From Hydractinia symbiolongicarpus (lineage: Eukaryota > Cnidaria > Hydrozoa > Anthoathecata > Hydractiniidae), in the NCBI RefSeq assembly GCF_029227915.1, contig NC_079877.1, positions 14,199,351 through 14,263,350 on the forward strand: 64,000 nucleotides of DNA, read 5' to 3'. Positions within the stretch are counted from its first letter, which is position 1; each line of letters opens with the position of its first letter. The notes beneath the pieces were generated by a model. That model made no database searches, had not been told where the DNA came from, and worked only from the letters and a program-made list of their open reading frames with translations. Positions 1-9,199 of the stretch are shown piece by piece. The position numbers and the translations under genes were made by a program.

Positions 1-445
1 TTATGTTTTGAGTTGCTTAATTAAAACTCCGCTAATTCGAACATTTGGCTAATTCGAACAATTTTTTAGTCCCAAGGCTGCATTATGCTCGTTAAGTCGA
101 AAGTTTGTGTATCGATAAATAACATCTTATGGGAAAATAAAAAAAACGTTTTCATTTTTATTGCATCAATGGTGGCAAAATTTCCTTCAATTTATCGATT
201 AAATTGGCATTTCCAATAAAATGAAGTTTACATGGAATTTGGAGGCCTTGCCCATCGCCAAGCAAACAACGTTAAAAGATTTTTATAAAAAGTTGTAGCA
301 AAGTTGTAATAAAGTTATATTAGCATAAAACCTTTAAACTTTTATTAAAATTCTTGTGTTTTCTGAACTTCCGATAATCCGAACATTCGTTAATTCGAAC
401 AAATAATTTAGTCCCTTGCGTGTTCGAATTAACGGACGTCTACTG
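1..445. mobile_element. Right end of a pogo/Tigger-like DNA transposon
   Basis: The segment ends at 431-445 with a terminal motif that reads, inward on the minus strand, CAGTAGACGTCCGTTAATTC, followed by the dinucleotide TA (446-447). Related subterminal blocks (TTAATTCGAAC or CTAATTCGAAC) recur near 34-60 and 390-402. CAGTxGACxTCCGTTAATTCGAA-like termini with TA target duplication are typical of pogo/Tigger elements. No transposase frame is visible here, so this is either the 3' untranslated end of an element that starts outside the window or a non-autonomous copy. The left terminus is not in the window. Confidence 0.65.
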
Positions 446-739
446 TACACTCCCTTTTTTATAGCATAGTTTATCGAAAGTAGTGTTACGCCGCTTTCTC
501 GTAAAATTTATGTATTTGACAATAACTTGTGCATTTTTACGGCCTAAGTTTGATGTAAAAAAGAGGCTCCTCCCTGCAAATAACTTTTAAAAAACTAAAT
601 TTGACGTTTTCTTACACTTTTTGTTCAGTTTAAGTTTTCAGCAAAAAAATAAGCACATCCAGCTTTATTGTGTCATTAAAAGTATAAATGGTTGAAGATG
701 AAACAAAATTTATATAATAAATTTCACGTTCCTGTTTAG

Positions 740-839
740 AACCAACCTCGTTCCCAGGGCATTTTGCCTTGTTGATAAAGCTGATAGCGGCCCGAAATAA
801 CGGCTCAGGGGCTAAAAGACCCTGGGGACGAGGATGGTT
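740..839. mobile_element. Short MITE with CCTCGTTCCCAGGG termini
   Basis: About 100 bp bounded by imperfect inverted termini, AACCAACCTCGTTCCCAGGG on the left and its counterpart CCCTGGGGACGAGGATGGTT on the right. TTTAGA flanks both sides and may be a short target duplication. Related copies lie at 46587-46662 and 63564-63660. Non-coding. Confidence 0.6.
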
Positions 840-1085
840 TAGAACAAACAAAAAAATCACTTAAAAAATCTTTCTAAAATTTATTGTTCTCCTTCTCTTA
901 TCGAAAGTTGTTTCTGTTAATTTCCTTGAAAAGGCGCGAATAATTAAAACTTTTTCAATGAAATAGACAACGCATCGACCGTAGTTGTTCATAACAAAGA
1001 AATTGCATCGAAGGAACAATAAAAGTTAATTAACTATGAATTTTGTATAAAAACATTTTTAAATTAAAATTTTGTGAAACTATGC

Positions 1086-1107
1086 AAAAAAAAAAAAAAA
1101 AAAAAAA
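1086..1107. repeat. Poly-A tract
   Basis: Uninterrupted run of 22 A residues. It could be the tail of a retroposed copy or simple slippage. No retroelement body is recognised directly upstream. Confidence 0.9.
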
Positions 1108-1174
1108 TTTTAAAATATCGTAGCAAAAAGATCAAAGAGCTGTGCGCAATTTCGTGCGTGTTTAATACAAGTCG

Positions 1175-1700
1175 CTTTTGACGCACGAACAGACAGACGG
1201 AATACGGCTATTATTAAAATGACTAGTCGTTAGCTCGTAGAAAACTCCACGGGTTCGCCTGTCCTTTAAATTTAACCGTTGCAACAAAGTGGACAAAAAT
1301 ATATCACATTTGATATCGGCGCGTAATTTACAAAATTTCGTGATTCCGTTACGGGACGCTGCTTTCACAGACAGACAGACAGACAAAATAAGAGACTAGT
1401 CGTCAAGCCGTGGAAAAATCCACAGGGTCGCCCGTCTTTATATTACACGCTATTTCGTGTGCTCGTTGCACGTCGCTTTTCTCGCGGGCAGACAGACAAA
1501 ATACGGCTATTATTATAGAGACTAGTCGTTAACCCGTGGAAAAATCCACGGGGTCGCCCGTCGCGCTCACTCGTTCTTTAAATTTAACCGTCGCAACAAA
1601 GTGGATAATAATATATCACATTTGACATTTGTTCGCATTTTAAAAATTTCGTGTTTCCGTTACGGGACGCCGCTTTCGCGGACACACGGACGACGGCTAT
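1175..1700. repeat. Tandem composite repeat with GTGGAAAAATCCAC hairpins (Helitron-like?)
   Basis: Blocks recur in direct order: ACTAGTCGT at about 1220, 1391 and 1521; a CCGTGGAAAAATCCACGG-type hairpin near 1235, 1410 and 1543; a CTTTAAATTTAACCG block at about 1263 and 1581 (period about 318 bp); CCGTTACGGGACGC near 1346 and 1666. Related pieces occur at 45945-46020 and 59869-59995. A short hairpin near the 3' end and CGGCTATTATTA blocks resemble non-autonomous Helitron ends, but the diagnostic CTRR end was not found. Classification is tentative. The array directly precedes the first PLE. Confidence 0.55.
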
Positions 1701-1782
1701 TATTAAAGAGATGTATAAATAAATTTCAGGATGCTGGCAAAGTGGTAAAAATTCTCAATAAAAAATTGAATTTTTGTTAGAA

Positions 1783-3740
1783 TGCAAGAGAGCGGGTATT
1801 ACACCAATACACTGTAGAATTGGAGGAAGACGATCGGCTTCAACAGTAACGAAAAAGTTCATAAAAGACACTGAAAAGAAATTATTGAATCGTTCGATCG
1901 TAAAAAATTAAACGCTGGAAACAACAACAGATGAAACAAAAAAAACGAAACTCTAATAGAAGATACATTATCTCTTACTGATTTTGCAAACCTACTAAAA
2001 CTCACAAAGAAAAGACATTCAAAGAAAATTGAACACAAAAACATGCATCTGTCAAGAAAATTCGAAATATTACTAAAAAAAGGTCAAACAAAATAATGAG
2101 ATAACACCAGGAGAGAAGAAAGAACACCAAAAAAAACGCCAATAATATTTTTATGCTATTGAAATTCCTGATGAATTTATTCCGTTATTGTCAAAGGGTC
2201 TCGAATTCAAAATTTCAACGGAGAAATTACCTATAATTGACATGATTTGTGGAATCAAAGAAGCAGCAAAATTATTTTCTTCACCTTCAATGGCAAATGG
2301 ATTTCGATTTGAATGCAAAAGAATTATGGAAGAAGGAAAAAACACTAAAATTAACAAATATTACAAATGAGCTGTGTAATGGGTTAAATGAATGGTTGAA
2401 ACAAAATAGACTTATTTTAATCAAAAACGACAAAAGCAGAGCAACATGCATAATTTTTTAGTAAAGAACTTAAAGGTCTAACAACATCAGCAAAATCATA
2501 CATAATAGACACGGAGCAATTTGTTAACAAAGTAAAAGAAATTAATTTGGACGAGAATGAGAAGTTGTTGAGTTTTGATATTGCAGATATGTACCCTTCC
2601 CTGTCAAAGTCTGAAGTCATACATGAAGTAGAAAGGAGAGTCAGAGAAGACACTTTTAAAACAATTTTAATAACGAAGCCTTAGTACGTCTCGTGAAAAT
2701 CTCAGTTGAATTTATGACCTTCAAAATAGGAAACAAATTCTATAACCAGGTGGATGGTCTCTTCATCGGATAACCTGCGTCGCCATGTTTTGCCGAAATC
2801 TACATTCAAGGAATAGAAGAAAATAGTATCTACTCAATGTTATACGCACCAAGAATTTGGCTAAGAAAAGTAGACGATACGTTCACTGTTACAAAAAATA
2901 AAATCGAGGACACCTTAAATGAGGTGAATAGCATTCATTCAAAAGTAAAATTCACAGCATATGAAGAAAAGGATGACCTGATCCCATATTTGGATTGTTT
3001 AATAATGAGAAAACATGATAATACAGTGAAAACAAAAGTGTATAAAAACGTACGCATACGGGACAATACATTAATTATACGTCAAACCAACCTTTACACG
3101 TAAAATTATCGACTATTAAAACTTTAACGAGAAGAGCAAAAACCATTTGCACAGAAGAAGCAGACCTCAAAGAAGAATTGAATTATATACAAAAAACTAT
3201 GCAATTAAATTAGTTTCCCAAGAACATCGTAACAAAAACGACAAAAGAAACATTAAACAAAGAATGTAATGAAGGAAACCAGACAGATGACGACGCGAAT
3301 TCAATTCGATTGTTTTTACCCTATGAAAAAGGCATCTCAGAACAAACCGCCAGAGTATGCAGGAAATTAAATGTAAAAATAACACATACGAAAAACAAAA
3401 CGCTAAAAAATGTTGTAAAAGGCAAGAAAATATTGAAAAACGGAAACCAAAACAATGAATCAGGTGTTGTATATAAAGTAACGTGTGGAGATTGTGGAAA
3501 ATATCTGGAAATACTACATAGGAGAAACAGAAAGGAAGTTGACAACACGAATAAAAGAAAACAAAAATGGCGCAAAAAACGATAAGGAAAACGTCTCTGG
3601 AATGTCCAAACGCATCAAAGAAACAAAACACGAAATGAACTTTGAGAAAATAGAACATTTTGTACATGCATGTTGAAAGACGTTTTTAGTTGTGATCTGA
3701 AGAAGCTCTGACAAAGGTCAGAGACAAATATTTGCTAAAA
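1783..3740 (+). pseudogene. Penelope-like retroelement (PLE) copy 1, decayed
   Basis: Broken frames follow the order of a PLE polyprotein. At 1783-1915 is a basic N-terminal segment (CKRAGITPIHC). At about 2570-2660 is reverse transcriptase with SFDIADMYPSLS. Near 2750 is QVDGLFIG. At 2837-3103 is a frame with VDDTF (in place of YVDD) and IPYLDCLI. At 3310-3676 is the C-terminal GIY-YIG endonuclease, VVYKVTCGDCGK then YYIGETERKLTTRIKE, split by a frameshift near 3510. Several stops and frameshifts make the copy dead. RT plus GIY-YIG defines the endonuclease-positive PLEs. A hairpin at 3697-3732 marks the 3' end, and PLE copy 2 follows directly. Confidence 0.85.
3697..3732 (+). ncRNA. Degenerate hammerhead-like hairpin at the end of PLE copy 1
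   Basis: CTGAAGAAGCTCTGAC, loop AAAG, then GTCAGAGACAAA. It has the layout of the element at 4792-4822 (CTGATGA, stem II, GAAA), but CTGATGA has become CTGAAGA and the GAAA side is disrupted. PLE terminal repeats are known to carry hammerhead motifs. This one is probably inactive. Confidence 0.45.
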
Positions 3741-4838
3741 AAAACTTAAAAAAGCCTAGCTCTAATGGTTGTTATTGCAGAGGCGTTTCTTCAATATCAC
3801 GAAAGAAATGTAATTAGTGTTGCCCTTCAACGTAATCCACCTGTTGCACAAAAAATCGTTTAAAAGATATGTTGACGACAGCCATGCCAGGTTTGAAAAT
3901 CTTGAAGAAACCAAATCGTTTCAAAACATTTTGAACGAACAAAATGACAACATACACGGCGGAAATTCAAGACAAAATCACTACAGTGCGTAGACCTAAG
4001 CATTCAAAATTGTGATGGATGCTACAAATTCAAGATCCACAGAAAAAACGCTATTACCAATGTACACCGCCCTCTGGGCACGACCCTAAAATCTTGAAGG
4101 GTATCTTTATAGGTTTTCTTAACAGAGCCTATACCATCTGCAAAGGACAACATCTGGAAGAGCAAATTCAATTTAGAATTTGTTAGTAGAACTAACAAAA
4201 ATTTGAAAGTTGTTATCGACAAAAACGAAACGAAAAGCAAGACAACAGAGACGGACAGCAGCAACAAGATTTAAGGATAGTATCATTGCCCTGGGTACCA
4301 GGATTGAGTCCAAAATTACGTAAGTCATTTAGCAAAGCCAGCTATAAAACTGTCTTTAAAAGCTCTGCTAATCTTCAGACAATACTGACATCGAAAAACA
4401 AATGCCAACTACCACCACTAAGTCAATCTGGCGTATACATTATCCCATGCAAATGCAGCAAAAAATATGTCGGGGAGACGAAGTTGAAAATCGCTGCCTG
4501 CTTCGAACAACCCAAAGACACCATCATTAAAAAAGGTGGAGCGCATCAGGAGTTCATTTCACTCTACTTCTTGTAATACTGGTTATGATTGGGACACTGC
4601 GAAAATGCTAAAACAAGAATTTAATAAATTTGATCGTAAGGTACGCGAATCATTGGAAAATCAGTATGTGACTTCTCAGTATGTGACGACGAAATTCTGG
4701 AAGCCAATGTTCGCGTACCTTAAACGGAAGTCGTTGCAGTGCATCGATTTGATGTCAATGTAATGACAACAGTTAAAAAATTTTGTATAGTCTGATGAAG
4801 ACCTCCAATACGGAGGTCGAAATATTACCATAATCAAT
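3738..4838 (+). pseudogene. PLE copy 2, 5'-truncated, with GIY-YIG endonuclease
   Basis: The copy starts in the reverse transcriptase and runs to the element's 3' end. RYVDD (RT motif C) is read near 3865. The segment GHDPKILKGIFIGFLNRAY, near 4080-4140, is a conserved PLE post-RT region. At 4286-4576 is PWVPGLSPKLRK followed by the endonuclease GVYIIPCKCSKKYVGET. At 4536-4763 is DRKVRESLE. Frames change between these blocks, so the copy is not translatable as one protein. From about 4022 onward it is almost base-for-base the same as the copy at 12501-13312. It ends in a hammerhead-like hairpin. Confidence 0.85.
4792..4822 (+). ncRNA. Hammerhead-like core at the 3' end of PLE copy 2
   Basis: CTGATGA (4792-4798), one extra A, a 7-bp perfect stem II (GACCTCC with GGAGGTC, loop AATAC), then GAAA. 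This is the conserved half of a hammerhead ribozyme. The extra A at the base of stem II and the absence of an obvious cleavage strand (NUH with stems I and III) leave activity doubtful. The same bases occur at 13274-13304. Hammerheads in PLE terminal repeats are established, and the position here fits. Confidence 0.6.
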
Positions 4839-4850
4839 ATAGAAAGTGTT

Positions 4851-5090
4851 GCGGAGAGGTTGCCAAGGCAAAGCACGGCAAGGAAAGGGCACGGCAAAGG
4901 CAGGCAAGGAAACAGGAAGAGGAATCAGCAAGGCATGGGTAGGCAAGGCATAGAGGCACAGGCAAGGGCATAGAAGCCAGGCACCAGAAAAGGCATAGGA
5001 AGGGTAGGCAAAAACAGGCAAGGAAACAGGAAGAGGAATCAGCAAGGCAGGGTTAGGCAAGGCAAGGGAACGGCAAGGCAGGGGCAGGCA
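4851..5090. repeat. Purine-rich GGCAAGG low-complexity tract
   Basis: About 240 bp of irregular GGCAAGG/GGCAGG units. It includes a longer internal direct repeat (GGCAAGGAAACAGGAAGAGG at about 4903 and 5020). Strong strand asymmetry. The tract starts just after PLE copy 2 and is absent after PLE copy 3, so it belongs to the local insertion site. Confidence 0.85.
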
Positions 5091-5468
5091 CCTTAATAGA
5101 GAATCCCCCTACAACTCAAAGATTCGTATACTCGATATATCTAAGATATGTATCATATTAATCCAGGAGTATAGAAAATATTGAGATGCAAATATTTCAA
5201 ATTCAGTAGCTCAAACAAAGCTCTCAAATTTATATCCGGTCAATATATATACAGTGAATCATGTTAGCAGAATTATGTGCCAATACAAATATTTAAGTCA
5301 TAACGCCAAAAAAACTATCAATTTTTAATAAATCTGAGATTAAAAGTTAACTTGGTTCCAATGACAACAACATTAAAAAGTCAAGATATAGAAATAATTA
5401 GAGAAGTCCACGAAAAAGGCGAAACATTTACCTGGTTGTTGTAAGTGCAAGATAATTATGTTTTTCCT

Positions 5469-5537
5469 AGCCCTGTCCAGGCTTTGAACCTGGATCTCTC
5501 ATTTGCATGAGTGTCATAGCCATTAGACCAACAGGGC
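5469..5537 (-). tRNA. tRNA-Cys(GCA)-like sequence, probable pseudogene
   Basis: On the minus strand the 7-bp acceptor stem GCCCTGT/ACAGGGC is perfect. The T arm CCAGG-TTCAAAG-CCTGG is perfect and holds box B. A D arm GTCTAATGGCTATGAC is present. The anticodon region CTCATGCAAATGAG places GCA after a T, as in tRNA-Cys, but the loop is one or more bases short, giving 69 nt in total. No T-run terminator was checked as decisive. It could be a tRNA pseudogene or the head of a SINE. Confidence 0.5.
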
Positions 5538-5633
5538 ATGATTATATATATATGAAAAACTTTACATGTGCATCTTATATATGCTCACAGTCTTTTTACT
5601 TAAAAATATGGCACCTAGTTTGGTATATTTAGC

Positions 5634-6114
5634 ACGAGGGTGCCGATAAGCCGCATACGCCGTAAAAAGTGCGGGCGTTTTCGGGCGAGTTCGGCTTTTT
5701 TGAAAAAAGGTCAGGTATTTGCCCGAAAAAACCCGCATAGTCCCGAACAATGCCCGAAAAAAAAAAAGATTCACCACAAATGACTCTCGAAGAATTATTT
5801 AAAAAAGTATAAAAATTAAAATGAACTAACTATGTGATAGCGAAGTTCTTAAAAGAACTGTTTTTTATGATTTGTGATAAGATTTACTTGATAAATAACT
5901 TATATATAAACTTTATTAACTCCTTTCTCTTCAAACGCATTTTTTTAACTGTCGTCCGCCATGTTTATGTTACAAGGTGTTGCATTTCGGGAATGTTCTG
6001 GGCAAGTTCGGGAAAGTGCGGGCGGTTTCGACCGACAACCGTCAATTTAATTCGAAAAGTCGCCCGAACTCGCCCGTATATATGCGGGCGTTTGCGGCTT
6101 ATCGGCACCCTCTC
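5634..6114 (+). mobile_element. MITE family 'GCCGATAAGCCGCA', copy A
   Basis: A 481-bp non-coding element. Inverted termini begin ACGAGGGTGCCGATAAGCCG and end in CGGCTTATCGGCACCCTCTC. The 8-bp flanks are TATTTAGC (5626-5633) and TATTGAGC (6115-6122), one mismatch apart. The ends are GC-rich with repeated CCCGAAA/CGGGCG words, and the centre is AT-rich. It has the same orientation and nearly the same length as copy C (60769-61245) and is inverted relative to copy B. An 8-bp duplication fits hAT-type or related cut-and-paste elements. Confidence 0.85.
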
Positions 6115-6122
6115 TATTGAGC

Positions 6123-6802
6123 TAGAAAATCTGAGCCACTAAATTATGTTTTATGCTTTAGTTAGGGAGCTTTTTAGGGGTGTGAATGACCTAAAAGTGA
6201 AAAATAGTGATAGCTCTACATAACCTTCCATTTTCACTATATTTTTCAAAATAAATACTATGGACAAGGTTGCAAAAAACACATTATGGAGGTTGCATTT
6301 ATTCTTTTATTTATAAAAAAAGTCCAGGCTCTTCTGCTAAAAAGAATATATGTCTATACCAATGTTCTTTTGCTGATTTGGCTAAAATTTTGGTTCTTAG
6401 TTTTTTGTCTAAAATTGTTAAAACCAACATATTTTGTGGATAATTGTAGATATTTGATGGTACTTTCCTAATCAGAGCATAATTAACTCATTGTGCAGTA
6501 TGTATGTCTTAAGGATCATTTAAATCTAGCTAAATAGCTAATTTTATGCCGGCCAAGTAGCCAGTTTTATGTCAGATAAGTAGCTAGTGAGAAAAACAGT
6601 TTTGTGCTGGTTATCTACCTAGTTTATGCTGCTAGCTAGCCAATTTGGTAGTGTTATACCAGCTTATTTTGCCACATATGTTGGTAGTTATTTGCTAGTT
6701 GGGTGTGGGTGAGAAGAGGTTCATTACATGTAAAAAATAGTGATATACTAGCTAGCTATTCATACTTCCCTCTTTCGTTTTCTTGAAAATATCAGTTCGT
6801 CC
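6123..6802. other. Intergenic stretch, no gene seen
   Basis: AT-rich sequence with many TAGCTAG words and loosely repeated 'tagctagttttatgcc' phrases at about 6525-6620. No supported coding region. Confidence 0.6.
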
Positions 6803-7210
6803 CCATTTTCCGAATTAACGGAAAGGCAGTCATTGCCCTATTTTTTTTTAAATTTTTTTTTGGACGCACGCACCGTGGGCTTGGCCAGATGCGCTTTAGG
6901 GGCCTTAAACAAATGCGTGCGTAGCGCGTAGTAAGAAAAACAGAAAAAAAAGGAATTGGAACATTTTACAATAAAGTTAATTTTTTCTTCTTATAATAAT
7001 AAGACGAATCTCTCTTTTCACCGCACTCCCATAGGTTTAGATATAAAAACAACAAAGCATTTTGTGTTATCTTGTGTTTTAAAAAGTTTAACTAGATAGT
7101 TGGTAGATCACTTTATTTTATTTTGATTTATTTCCAGTTAAGCAACAAAATGATGATGATCTAAAAAACATTTAAAAAAATTAAAAATAGTGTAAGGTCC
7201 CTAGAAATAA

Positions 7211-7360
7211 CTAGAAATAACAGATAAATGTCATCAGCAACGGACGTTGACTGCTAAATCGGCTTGTTCCGCCGTAAACGAAGCGCATTTGCAATGATTG
7301 CGGACATCGTGTACATTGCACCCAGTCAATTTCGTTGTCTTTGGGTTTTTTTAGACATGC
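7211..7360 (-). pseudogene. C-terminal exon of the MULE protein (CxxC zinc-binding tail)
   Basis: A polypyrimidine-AG acceptor (CTTGATTTCAG) ends at 7361. A frame then reads KDNEIDWVQCTRCPQ and stops at 7211-7213. WVQC..C segments form the start of PHD-like zinc modules found at the ends of some Ulp1-MULE proteins. The exon joins the preceding donor (ATGTCAG then GTGTTT, near 7675) only with a one-base shift in the A7 run near 7344-7350. This is another sign of decay. Confidence 0.45.
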
Positions 7361-7653
7361 CTGAAATCAAGAAGAAGAATCATAAAAATTCGAACTCATT
7401 ACGACAATTGATTGCTTGTGTACTCATAAATATGAATACAAATGCACCCGACACATTGAATGTTCTTTCTGAATATTCTTCCATGTACGTGCTGATGGAA
7501 TACAATTTCCGACAATCGTCTTATATATATGTCTTCTAAAGCCCATTGGATCGCATTTGTCAGTTAGCTTGCCACCTTAATGAAAGTCATAAAATTTTAT
7601 TAACAAAACGTTAGAAGGTATTTAAATTATACGTCTTCATTTCTTAATTTCGC

Positions 7654-8424
7654 TTAGACAAGTCCTATAAATGAAACACCTGACATTATCTTTGACGCGT
7701 AGAAGCAGCAGTATAAACCACAGCTGCGTGCATCTTTCTGCATCACATGTTCTTCTGTTTTGATGGATATGTTGGTTACGTTTTTCCAAAATTTCTTTTG
7801 GAGAATTTTCATTGCCACTGATACCGCATCGCTATGGGATTTTAGATTAGGATTGTAGTCGGTTGTCATGGGGTCGAGTACAATGATAGATCCACTTTTC
7901 ACATCCACAACTGTCAAAATCCAATGTGTGCCGCCGTCGTTGTATGGTATAAGCATGTACTTGATATTATCTAAGTCGATTTTTGAAAATAAGCCTCTGA
8001 TGGACTTGAAGCGATCTATAGCAAGTACCTCTGCCGGATCACGATATATCATGTCGGTGTTTTTACAGCGTAGGTGAAACAAATAAGCTGTAATGATCTC
8101 ATCTTGTAGCCAACCAGGTCTAAAACCACGTTCGAGATTCTTGAGTTCGCGCAGTTCAGATTCAGTGAATGTGACCTCCAAAGACAACAATGAAAAAAAC
8201 GTAATTGTGACACAATCAAACTTCAGCAATGGTAATCGCATATCGTCAAACCCTGACACCCTGGGCGTCACATTAGGGTTAGGGGAATTATTTTTAACGA
8301 CAATTGTTGACAAGCCGATGCTTTTGTTGGAGGTTGATTTTTTTTTTCCGTTCCTTGATGTTTTTAGATGATTGAACGGTAGGTTTTTGTTTTTCCAATG
8401 GTGCTGGAACAACTGTAGGTACAT
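7654..8424 (-). pseudogene. Ulp1-type (C48) SUMO protease domain of the MULE protein
   Basis: An open frame of about 256 codons with the C48 cysteine-protease signature: His in GGTHWILTVVDV, Asp in SIIVLDPMT, and Gln plus catalytic Cys in QKDARSCGLYCC. Ulp1 enzymes process or remove SUMO. Transposon-borne copies are known in several MULE lineages, where their role is unclear. The frame is displaced from the upstream SWIM-containing frame (8442-8981) by two shifts between about 8340 and 8500, one near an A/K-rich stretch. The catalytic set is complete but this copy is probably not made as a single protein. Confidence 0.8.
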
Positions 8425-8441
8425 TCATGTAGGTGTTAGAT

Positions 8442-9000
8442 TTAATGCCATCCACAATAATCTGTTTTTTTCTCGTAAGACGGATATGAATAATTACTTC
8501 TTCGCTTTAGTGGAACCTTTTTGGTCTTTTCAAAACGCCCAGGACGCAACTGTGTGTCGAGATTTTCATTAGGACTAATTTCCCGTTCTGTTTTGCTGTA
8601 AATAGGTGTTAAAGCAGCCATAGAGTCAACGGAATCAGCGGAAAGCATTGCTACAGCTTTGCACTGCGTAATAATGTCTTGCAGTTGTTTGTTGATGTTG
8701 GGTAAGCGTAATGATGCAACAACAGGGTTGTGAACGAGTTCTCCTAATTTCACTATGCTCTCTTCATATTTCTCAATTTCAGATCTTCCTATTTTTTGTG
8801 GAGTTGTTGCGATAGGTTCCACAAAAGCGAATTCCTCGTCCTCCGTTGATAACGCAGTTGGAACTTTAGCGGTCTTGACGTCAGATGTATATATTGCTAC
8901 CACTAGTGAATGGACATTATGAATATGTTTGCATATCAGTTCTGTGTCCAGACAATTGCAGGAATATAAATAAGCGCACAATCCAAAGCAAGGTAGCTCC
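8442..9000 (-). CDS. SWIM zinc-finger and linker part of the MULE transposase
   Basis: Continues the transposase after an intron (donor at 9199). The frame reads CLELPCFGLCAYLYSCNC then ELICKHIHNVHS, the CxC...CxHxxxH pattern of a SWIM finger, which follows the DDE domain in MULE transposases. An acidic/helical linker leads toward the Ulp1 domain. No clean AG acceptor was found near 9000, so the exact exon start is uncertain. The frame ends at 8442 through a frameshift rather than at the natural end of the protein. Confidence 0.7.
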
Positions 9001-9199
9001 AGGCATATTGAGCGTGAAATAAAAGAATGTTATTACAAAATATATAAATGTTATATTTCGCATTAGGAAACAAACAAATGTATGAAATCATTTTACAGCG
9101 AGTTTTAAGTTTTTAAATTTCTCCTCAATCTTCAAACTTCTAACCTTTAAATTTTGTTTTGTTTTTTTTGTATTTCGTATTATAACATTTTTTACTCAC

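Noticed and set aside
3197-3667. 156-codon minus-strand frame, Cys/Phe-rich and apparently membrane-like
   Set aside because: It is the antisense shadow of the Lys/Asn-rich PLE endonuclease region, whose plus-strand frames match GIY-YIG.
4773-5060. 95-codon minus-strand Pro/Leu/Ala-rich frame
   Set aside because: Translation of the low-complexity tract; not a gene.
4851-5090. GGCAAGG tract as a possible CRISPR-like or regulatory array
   Set aside because: Units are irregular with no conserved spacer pattern; simple low-complexity expansion explains it.
7264-7539. 91-codon plus-strand frame at the left end of the MULE
   Set aside because: The opposite strand carries the DWVQCTRCPQ exon with a good acceptor, so the plus frame is a shadow.
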